A stretch of DNA of 46,434 bases. Source: Planctomycetota bacterium (GTDB lineage Bacteria; Planctomycetota; MHYJ01; JACPRB01). The translations under genes were made by a program, and so were the position numbers. Below are positions 40,393 to 46,434 of this stretch, piece after piece. Location: the NCBI GenBank assembly GCA_016209705.1, contig JACQVR010000096.1:1-46434 (forward strand). The letters run 5' to 3'. The notes below the pieces were generated by a model that saw nothing but the letters and a program-made list of their open reading frames with translations, had not been told where the DNA came from and did not search any database. Within the stretch, counting starts at the first letter, position 1, and each line of letters begins with the position of its first letter.

Positions 40393-42237
40393 TTAGAACT
40401 CCTCCCGCGGACGATCCCCCGGCGACTCCAGCGATGCGATCGGGCTCCAGTACGCCTCGGGCGTGAGCCACTTGATCTCGCCCAGCGCCATCAGCGCCAT
40501 CGCCGTGCCGTAGAGCTGGCCCCACGCCTCGTGGTCGGTCCAGGTGCCTTCCTCGTACTGGATCTTCAGGAGCGCCTCCTGGATCAGCGTCGCCACCCGG
40601 CGGGCCTGCTGCGGATCGCGCTTCAGGTAATTGCACGCCCGCGCCGTGTTGTAGTGGCCGTACAAGTAGTAATAAGCGGCGTTCATGTAGCTGCGCGTGA
40701 AGTGGTTGCCGGGATACCCGCGCACCTTGTCCAGCTCGCCCCGCCGCCGCGCGAACATGTCCAGCGCCCACGACAGATCGCCTTCATCGCGCTTGCCGGC
40801 GCGCAGGAGCGCCAGCTCGCACACGCCCAGCCGGCCGATCGAGGCGCGCACGTCGCCGATCGGCCCCTTCGTCGCTCCGGCGTGATACGCGTACCCGTAC
40901 TCGTCGCTCCCTTCCTTGTACAGGCGGCACCACTCCAGGAACTGGACCGCGCGCGAGAGCGCGTCCTCCGAGAACTGGACGCCGACCTCCTTGGCGTCGT
41001 ACAGCGCCAAGACCGCGGTCGCCGTCCCGAAGCTCACCGCGCCCATCTGGTAGTAGGACCATCCGCCGTCCTTGGGAAGCCCGCGCGACCGGGCCGGCCG
41101 GCGCGGACGCTGCTTGGACGGCTCCTCTTCATCCTTGTCCTTGTCCTTGTCTTTCTCCTTATCCTTATCCTTGTCCTCCTCCACTTTCTTGGGCTTGGGA
41201 GCGTTCTTGACGCGCAAGACCTTGATCTTGACTTCCGACTTGGGCTCCAGCGAGTCGGCCACCTCATAGAGATGCCCGACGCTCTCGATCTTGATGCCCC
41301 CGATCTGGAGAATCCGGTCGCCGTTCTTCAGGCCCGCCTTGGCCGCCGGCCCCCGCGGCTGGACCGACTGAATGAGCACCCCCTCCTTTCCGATTTCATC
41401 CTGATCGGAAGGCGTGATGCCGATCAGGCCTCCCTTTGAAACGCGCTTCGACGCGTCCTTCCCTTCCTCCTCCGCATCCGGCTTCCGTTGCGCCGGCGGT
41501 TTCTCGTCGAACCGCTCCTCCCTCGCATCCACCATCCCGTCGTGCTGATTCTTGATCAACCGCTCGGCCACTTGCTGGGCCGCCTCGCGGATCTCCGCCT
41601 TCAGCGCCTCGTCCCGGCTGCGGTGGTACTCCTGGACGAGGAATTCGAGCGAGTAGGACCACGTCCATATGCCGTATTGCGATTTCCGATGGCCGGGCGC
41701 TTTCTCGATCACGTACCTCAACCCTTTCTCGACCGCCGCGCCGATCCGCTCGGGCGCCAGATCCTGATGCGCGCGCAGGGCCATGCAGGACAAGCTCGTC
41801 AGGACGACCGGGTTCGTGCTGTCCCTGGCGGTTCCCACGAAATTGCGCGCCGCCTTCGTGTCGTCGCCTTTGCGAAGTTGGCTGTTTTCGCCTCTCGAAT
41901 CGAACTTCCACGAACCGTTTTCCCGCTGTTGATCCAGGAGATACGCGAGTCCCTTGGACAGGGCCCCGCGCAACGCGTCGGCCGCCGCGAACCGCTCCTC
42001 CAACGTGAGCGGATCGCGCGGCTTGAATCCGGGCATGTTGTAGACGTTGTTCGGCCGCTTGCCGACCTTGAGCGTGAATTCCAGAATCTGTTCTTCGGGC
42101 TCCTGCGGATCTTCGTCCAGATCCTCTTCCTGAATCCAAAGCAGCGGCGTGGCGGGTGGCATCGAACCCGCGCCCATCCCGATGGACCACAAAAACACCG
42201 ACACGAACAGCATCAGAACCAGCGCCCGGAGCTTCAT
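40393..42237 (-). CDS. secreted alpha/alpha-toroid protein with inserted PDZ domain
   Basis: 614 residues. A signal peptide (ALVLMLFVSVFLWSIGMGAG) precedes toroid repeats (about 85-240: GLAYLLDQQRENGSWKF, TNPVVLTSLSCMALRAH). A PDZ domain is inserted at about 265-345 (GVLIQSVQPRGPAAKAGLKN, GDRILQIGGIKIESVGHLYE), followed by a Lys/Asp/Glu tract encoded by a hexamer repeat, then further toroid repeats ending GTWTDHEAWGQLYGTAMAL. Similar proteins occur in Planctomycetes without known function. Toroid halves on both sides suggest the PDZ was inserted between two helices. A GAGGGA lies before the ATG. Confidence 0.78.
   Translation of the reverse strand: MKLRALVLMLFVSVFLWSIGMGAGSMPPATPLLWIQEEDLDEDPQEPEEQILEFTLKVGKRPNNVYNMPGFKPRDPLTLEERFAAADALRGALSKGLAYLLDQQRENGSWKFDSRGENSQLRKGDDTKAARNFVGTARDSTNPVVLTSLSCMALRAHQDLAPERIGAAVEKGLRYVIEKAPGHRKSQYGIWTWSYSLEFLVQEYHRSRDEALKAEIREAAQQVAERLIKNQHDGMVDAREERFDEKPPAQRKPDAEEEGKDASKRVSKGGLIGITPSDQDEIGKEGVLIQSVQPRGPAAKAGLKNGDRILQIGGIKIESVGHLYEVADSLEPKSEVKIKVLRVKNAPKPKKVEEDKDKDKEKDKDKDKDEEEPSKQRPRRPARSRGLPKDGGWSYYQMGAVSFGTATAVLALYDAKEVGVQFSEDALSRAVQFLEWCRLYKEGSDEYGYAYHAGATKGPIGDVRASIGRLGVCELALLRAGKRDEGDLSWALDMFARRRGELDKVRGYPGNHFTRSYMNAAYYYLYGHYNTARACNYLKRDPQQARRVATLIQEALLKIQYEEGTWTDHEAWGQLYGTAMALMALGEIKWLTPEAYWSPIASLESPGDRPREEF
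41131..41180. repeat. in-frame hexanucleotide microsatellite
   Basis: About eight copies of TCCTTG/TCCTTA on the plus strand, encoding alternating Lys-Asp/Glu on the minus strand in the linker after the PDZ domain of the toroid protein. The 6-nt unit keeps the frame whatever its copy number, so linker length can vary without loss of function. Confidence 0.85.
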
Positions 42238-42302
42238 AGGATGTCCCTCACACATTAACTATGAGTACGAACCATAAAGGTTGAACGTTCGCCGCGCCGT
42301 CC

Positions 42303-43163
42303 CTATTTCTTCGCGCCGACGGGAAAAATGAGAAGCGGGCGATCCGCGCGACGCGCCACCCCTTCCGCCACGCTTCCCTGAAGGAGCCTCGCCAAGCCGC
42401 GCCGCCCGTGCGTGCCCATGGCGATGAGGTCCGCCCGGCGCCTCCGCGCCTGGCGCAGGATTTCCGTGACGGCATCTCCACGCGCGTCTTCCCACGTCAC
42501 CCTCCATCCGCGGCCGCGCAGCCGCCGGCCCACGCGATCCAGCCACGGGCCCGGCTCCGCATAAAGCGGCGGCATCGGCGCCATCGCCAGTCCCCCGCCC
42601 GCATGCACCGCCGGCAGGATTTCCGGAACCACACGCATCAGGACCAGCTCGCTGCGGGTTTCCGACAGGAGCGGCCTCACCTTCTTCAGCACGCGCAGCG
42701 AGTCCTTCGTTCCATCCAGCGGCACCAGGACGATTCGCAACCGGCGCGCCGCTTTGGTCCGGGTCAGGAAGACGGGAACGGAGCTGCCGCGCAGCACCGG
42801 CTTGGAAACGCTGGAAGCGTGAAGAAATCGCGTCAGCCCCTTTCGATCGCGATGCCCCATCGCGATCAGATCGGCGCGGGTTTCCTCGGCCGCCTCCAGA
42901 ATGACGCGCTCGGGATCGCCCGGCCGGACGAGCCGCCGGACGCGGGCGCCCGGCCAGGGCGCGCGGATGCCGGCCAGATACGCTTCCGCGCGGTCGAGCA
43001 GTTCCACCACCCGGCGCGGGGGATTGGACGACGGCATCGGCAACGGCCGCAGCACGTGCAGCAGATGAAGCGTCGCTCCCCGCCCCGCCAGCAGGCGCAA
43101 CGCCGGCAACACGCGCTCCGCGGCGGGGGTTCCGTCCAGAGCGACGAGGATGCGTCGAAACAT
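42303..43163 (-). CDS. tandem universal stress protein
   Basis: 286 residues made of two UspA domains. The first begins MFRRILVALDGTPAAERVL and contains ADLIAMGHRDRKGLTRFLHAS; the second begins RIVLVPLDGTKDSLRVL and contains ADLIAMGTHGRRGLARLLQG and ends RPLLIFPVG. Both retain the Gly-2x-Gly-9x-Gly(Ser/Thr)-type ATP-binding pattern (GHRDRKG, GTHGRRG). Cytoplasmic stress-related role inferred from the family. It is flanked by a GGAGAT block upstream and reads toward the toroid gene. Confidence 0.92.
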   Translation of the reverse strand: MFRRILVALDGTPAAERVLPALRLLAGRGATLHLLHVLRPLPMPSSNPPRRVVELLDRAEAYLAGIRAPWPGARVRRLVRPGDPERVILEAAEETRADLIAMGHRDRKGLTRFLHASSVSKPVLRGSSVPVFLTRTKAARRLRIVLVPLDGTKDSLRVLKKVRPLLSETRSELVLMRVVPEILPAVHAGGGLAMAPMPPLYAEPGPWLDRVGRRLRGRGWRVTWEDARGDAVTEILRQARRRRADLIAMGTHGRRGLARLLQGSVAEGVARRADRPLLIFPVGAKK

Positions 43164-43196
43164 GACGAGGCCTCAAAGTTCGATGTCCGATATCCG

Positions 43197-43286
43197 CTGT
43201 CCAAGGAGATGAGCAGATATCCGGAGATAGGCAGATAAAATCCATATCCGCATCTCCCCATCTCCCTGCATCTTGCTATCTCCTAT
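43197..43286. repeat. GGAGAT-family repeat block
   Basis: AAGGAGATGAGCAGATATCC and further GGAGATA/CAGATA words (43201-43238) face complementary CCGCATCTCC, CATCTCC and TATCTCC words (43248-43285). It fills the gap between gnd and the UspA gene and shares CCGCATCTCC with copies at 14977 and 23956. Confidence 0.68.
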
Positions 43287-43294
43287 CGACTTCG

Positions 43295-44710
43295 TCACCG
43301 CAACCAGTCGGTATGCGTCGGCCCTCGCCCCGGCTGATCCTTGCGCACGTACGTATGGGCTCCGAACGCGTCCCGCTGCGCCTGCGTCAGATTCTGCGGA
43401 AGCTCCGCCGTCCGATAGGCGTCGAAGTACGCCAGCGCCGACGCGAAGGCGGGAACCGGAATGCCCGCCTGCGCGGCGGCGGCCACGACCTTGCGCAGCG
43501 CGCCTTGATGCTCCTGCACGAGGCCGCCGAGCGGATCATCGATCAGCGCGTTGGCGACGTCCTGCTTGGGAAGGATCGATTGCCGCAGCACCTCCAGCAA
43601 GCCCGAACGCACGATCGAACCGCCGCTCCAGATCCGCGCCACCTCGGCCAAGTCGACGTTCCATTGGAACTCCCGCGAGGCGGCGCGAATCAAGGCGAAT
43701 CCCTGGGCATACACGCACAGGCGGGCCGCGATCAGCGCGTCGTGCACGGCGGGGGGAAGATATTCCGCGGCCGAAGGATCCGGAGCGGGGCCGCGCAGGC
43801 AGCGGGAGGCCGCGACCCGCTCCTCCTTCAGGGAGGAAAGCATTCGCGCGTCGACCGCCGCGGCGACGGTCGGCGCCGGCACGCCCAACTCGAACGCCGC
43901 CTCGACCGCCCACCGGCCGGTCCCTTTCTGCTCCGCCCGATCGAGGACGAGATCGATCAGCGGCCGCCCCGTGTCCGGATCCCGCACGTTCAGGATCTTC
44001 GCGGTGATTTCCAGTACGAACGATTCGAGCGGACCCCGATTCCACGCGCCGAACAACCGGGCCAGTTCCTCCACTTCCATTCCCACGCGCCGCCTCAACA
44101 GGTCATAGGCCTCCGCCACAAGCTGGAGATCGGCGTACTCGATCCCGTTGTGCGCCATCTTCACGAAATGTCCCGCCCCGTCGGGACCGAGGAGCGCCAC
44201 GCACGGGCCGTGCGCCGTCTTGGCCGCGATCGCCTCCAGCTCCGTGCGGATGAGGCCGAAGCGCTCCGCGTCGCCTCCAGCCATCAACGATGGCCCCTTC
44301 CGCGCTCCTTCCTCGCCGCCGGATATTCCCAGGCCGTAAAAGCACAGCCCCTGCTCCGCGAGTTCGGCCGCCCGGCGGCGCGTCATCTCGTAGTGGGAAT
44401 TCCCTCCATCGATGAGGATGTCTCCCGGCTCCAGGAGCGGCCGCAAGCCCGCGATCAGATCGTCGATGGCGTCCCCCGAGGAGACCATGAGAAGGATCTT
44501 CCGCGGCCGCTCGAGCGCGGCGACGAGCGCATCGAGCGTCTCCGTTCGGACGAACCGCCGCCCCGGATGCTGGAGCAGGAACTGGTCGGTCCGTTCCGCG
44601 GTCCGGTTCCAGACCGCCACGGACAACCCATGCTCCTCGAAGTTCAAGGCCAGGTTGCGGCCCATCACTCCCAGTCCGGCGATTCCCAGCGCGGCTCGCG
44701 CGTCGGTCAT
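43295..44710 (-). CDS. gnd: 6-phosphogluconate dehydrogenase, decarboxylating
   Basis: 471 residues, full length. The Rossmann motif is GIAGLGVMGRNLALN (about residues 9-23); VWNRTAERTDQF follows the second strand, where Asn-Arg-Thr indicates NADP+. Substrate and catalytic motifs are ISGGEEGARKGPS, KMAHNGIEYADLQL and IWSGGSIVRS. It oxidatively decarboxylates 6-phosphogluconate to ribulose 5-phosphate. It follows zwf on the same strand, with the heptad hairpin between them, so the two oxidative pentose phosphate genes probably form one transcript. Confidence 0.97.
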   Translation of the reverse strand: MTDARAALGIAGLGVMGRNLALNFEEHGLSVAVWNRTAERTDQFLLQHPGRRFVRTETLDALVAALERPRKILLMVSSGDAIDDLIAGLRPLLEPGDILIDGGNSHYEMTRRRAAELAEQGLCFYGLGISGGEEGARKGPSLMAGGDAERFGLIRTELEAIAAKTAHGPCVALLGPDGAGHFVKMAHNGIEYADLQLVAEAYDLLRRRVGMEVEELARLFGAWNRGPLESFVLEITAKILNVRDPDTGRPLIDLVLDRAEQKGTGRWAVEAAFELGVPAPTVAAAVDARMLSSLKEERVAASRCLRGPAPDPSAAEYLPPAVHDALIAARLCVYAQGFALIRAASREFQWNVDLAEVARIWSGGSIVRSGLLEVLRQSILPKQDVANALIDDPLGGLVQEHQGALRKVVAAAAQAGIPVPAFASALAYFDAYRTAELPQNLTQAQRDAFGAHTYVRKDQPGRGPTHTDWLR

Positions 44711-44713
44711 TTA

Positions 44714-44779
44714 CAGTTCTCAGTTGTCAGTTATCAGTGGTCAGCTTTCAGATGACTGAAAACTGACCACTGATAACTA
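44714..44779. repeat. TCAGTTA heptad hairpin between zwf and gnd
   Basis: The arms at 44729-44751 and 44756-44778 pair at 22 of 23 positions around a 4-nt loop (ATGA). Both arms are built from 7-nt words (CAGTTAT, CAGTGGT, CAGCTTT). Two more heptads extend the left arm unpaired. The right arm runs into the zwf stop codon (44777-44779) and the element begins 4 nt from the gnd start. There is no T-run, so it is not a standard terminator; it could protect or process mRNA ends. Confidence 0.88.
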
Positions 44780-46294
44780 CTTCCCAAGGTCCGTCCAACG
44801 GCGTCCGTCCTTCGAGAGCAATAAAGCGGCCTCCCGCGGGCCCGTCGACCCCGGCTCGTAGATTTTCGGCCCTTCGGGATCCGCTTCAGCCGCTTCCAGC
44901 GGGGGCCCCATGAATTCCCAGGAATGCTCCACGGCGTCGGCGCGCAGGAACAGGCTCTGGTCACCCCTCATGCAGTCCAACAGGAGGCGCTCGTACGCGG
45001 AGACCATCGGGCGGCGGAATCCTTCCTCGTAACTGAAGTCCATGCGCACGCTTCCGATTTCAAGCTCCTCGCCCGGCGCCTTCGCCGCGAACCGCAGGCT
45101 GATTCCCTCGTCCGGCTGGATGCGGATCGCCAGCGTGTTGGGTTCGATCCGCCGGCACACGTCCTCCCGCCCGAAAAGGCAGAACGGAATCGACTGGAAC
45201 TGGAGCACGATCTCCGTCGTCTTGCGCGCCAGGCGCTTCCCGGTGCGCAGATAAAACGGAACGCCCTGCCAGCGCCAATTGTCGATCATCACGCGCAGGG
45301 CCGCGTACGTCGGCGTCCGCGAATCGGGCGCCACGCCTTCCTCCCCGCGATAGCCGCGATACTGCCCGCAGACCATCTCCGGCCCCGGACGCAAGGAACG
45401 CAGGCATCGGACCTTCCCGTCGCGGATGTCGTCCCCGGTGAACGAGACGGGCGGCTCCATGGCGACCAAAGCCAGAAGTTGAAGCAGGTGATTCTGGACC
45501 ATGTCCCTCAGTACGCCGGTCTCGTCGTAAAAGCGGGCGCGGTTCTCGATCCCGATGTCTTCCGCCACGGTGATCTGGACGTGGTCGAGGTGCTTGCGGT
45601 TCCACACCGGCTCGAAGAGCGAGTTGGCGAAGCGGAGCACGAGCAGGTTCTGGACCGTCTCCTTGCCGAGGAAGTGGTCGATCCGGTACACGGCCTTCTC
45701 CCCGACCGTCTCGGCCGCCAGCCGGTTGAGCACGCGCGCCGATTTCAGATCGCGCCCGAACGGCTTTTCGATCACGACGCGCGACCACGGGCCCGCTCCG
45801 GGCGGATGGAGCAGGCGGTGCTGATGGACGCCACGCAGGATTCCGGGGAATGACGAAGGGGGAACCGCCAGGTAAAACAGGCGATTTCCCTGCGTGCCGC
45901 GCTCGCGCTCGATCTGCGTCATCCGCGCCTGAAGCGCCCGATATGAAGCCGGATCGTTCACGTCCCCCCGCGACGTGAAGATTCGTTGCTCGAACTCCTC
46001 CCAGGACTTGTCATCGAAGGAACCGGCCGGCGCGAATTGCTTGGTAGAGCTCCGCAGCGCATCGCGCAACGCCCCGTCCGATTCGGCGGAGCGGCTGAAT
46101 CCGATGACGGTGAACGGCGGCGGCAGCGCGCGCTGGCGCCACAACGCGTAGAGCGCCGGAACCAGCATCCGGCGGGAGAGGTCGCCGGTCGCTCCGAAGT
46201 TCACGCACAGGCAAGGATCCGGAAGATCCGGTTTCAGGATCGGCCCGCCGGCCGCGGGTTCAGCGCGGACCTGGGTTCGGGTCACTTCCGCCAT
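44777..46294 (-). CDS. zwf: glucose-6-phosphate 1-dehydrogenase
   Basis: 505 residues. The nucleotide-binding motif is NFGATGDLSRRMLVPALY (about residues 31-48); EKPFGRDLKSA and the substrate-binding RIDHFLGKETVQNLL are present, as are KRLARKTTEIVLQF and ERLLLDCMRGDQSLF. It oxidises glucose 6-phosphate to 6-phosphogluconolactone and generates NADPH, feeding the Gnd reaction encoded next. ATG 46294 is used; the frame is open a further 12 codons, but MAEVTRTQ gives a more usual length. Its stop codon lies in the foot of the heptad hairpin. Confidence 0.97.
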   Translation of the reverse strand: MAEVTRTQVRAEPAAGGPILKPDLPDPCLCVNFGATGDLSRRMLVPALYALWRQRALPPPFTVIGFSRSAESDGALRDALRSSTKQFAPAGSFDDKSWEEFEQRIFTSRGDVNDPASYRALQARMTQIERERGTQGNRLFYLAVPPSSFPGILRGVHQHRLLHPPGAGPWSRVVIEKPFGRDLKSARVLNRLAAETVGEKAVYRIDHFLGKETVQNLLVLRFANSLFEPVWNRKHLDHVQITVAEDIGIENRARFYDETGVLRDMVQNHLLQLLALVAMEPPVSFTGDDIRDGKVRCLRSLRPGPEMVCGQYRGYRGEEGVAPDSRTPTYAALRVMIDNWRWQGVPFYLRTGKRLARKTTEIVLQFQSIPFCLFGREDVCRRIEPNTLAIRIQPDEGISLRFAAKAPGEELEIGSVRMDFSYEEGFRRPMVSAYERLLLDCMRGDQSLFLRADAVEHSWEFMGPPLEAAEADPEGPKIYEPGSTGPREAALLLSKDGRRWTDLGK

Positions 46295-46331
46295 GGCTCG
46301 ATTTTCACCGCGAAGGAGCCGGGAGACCAAG

Positions 46332-46434
46332 AAGAATTCTTGGAGATGTGGCGATGGGAGGAGATGTGGCGATAGAAGATGAAAGATGAACAGAACTCCT
46401 CAGCTCATCTCCCGATCTCCACGATCTCCAGATC
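46332..46434. repeat. GGAGAT-family repeat block, cut by window end
   Basis: Two direct copies of GGAGATGTGGCGAT (46341-46354 and 46359-46372) are followed by complementary CATCTCCCGATCTCCACG words (46402-46434) running off the window. It lies upstream of zwf and matches the other GGAGAT blocks in word spacing. Confidence 0.65.

Noticed and set aside
332..46434. tRNA, rRNA or known riboswitch
   Set aside because: No cloverleaf with conserved T-loop, no rRNA-like sequence and no riboswitch core was recognised on either strand by eye.

Overview
The window is a GC-rich bacterial chromosome segment. The gene set suggests Planctomycetota or a related uncultured lineage. It includes secreted alpha/alpha-toroid (prenyltransferase-repeat) proteins, an M61 peptidase lipoprotein, a REC-DUF4388 regulator, a PilX-like remnant, a MoxR/DUF58/DUF4350/DUF4129/SpoIIM/RDD cluster and glucosylglycerate genes. 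No rRNA, tRNA or ribosomal protein marker is present, so the assignment is only inferred.

Layout. 2-1415: end of the ATP synthase operon (atpD tail, then atpC), split by a 500-base block of hairpin repeats and a small membrane protein. 1432-2332: three small unknown genes. 2392-8805: hutI, a DUF885 lipoprotein peptidase, a ParB-like protein, a PilZ protein, a flavin reductase-type oxidoreductase and a 3-hydroxyacyl-CoA dehydrogenase. 8888-15825: the MoxR cluster, with RDD-SpoIIM convergent to a five-gene operon (membrane protein, DUF4129, DUF4350, MoxR, DUF58). 15922-23848: a REC-DUF4388 protein, an Na+/H+ antiporter overlapping an MgtE channel, and a compatible-solute set (GpgP-like phosphatase, second glycosyltransferase, GpgS), then a dual-specificity-type phosphatase. 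24050-31186: a toroid protein, a frameshifted PilX-like gene, and an M61 peptidase coupled to a PDZ protein whose last strand lies beyond an in-frame TAG. 31387-38933: a compact histidine operon, hisC-HAD-hisB-hisH-hisA-hisF-hisIE-hisZ-hisG, followed by an SDR gene. 39118-46294: a deleted hydrolase pseudogene, a toroid protein with an inserted PDZ domain, a tandem UspA protein, gnd and zwf.

Two things stand out. First, the his operon is preceded by a complete, readable transcription attenuator: a promoter, a 25-codon leader peptide with six consecutive His codons (eight in total), and a 10-bp terminator hairpin. A second copy of the terminator's 3' arm lies in the leader and can form the competing antiterminator. 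Second, many intergenic gaps are filled with AT-rich or low-complexity elements of several distinct families. One is a strictly 31-nt unit with GTTAC/GTAAC ends. The others are degenerate 7- or 8-nt phased repeats, usually arranged as inverted pairs. These elements touch gene boundaries, supply stop or start codons, and separate cistrons within operons. Their role is unknown to me and they are the best candidate here for an undescribed system.

The his genes overlap by 4 nt at nearly every junction, implying translational coupling. Several genes at 2000-8888 have a -10-like box only 6-7 nt before the start codon, which suggests leaderless mRNAs.
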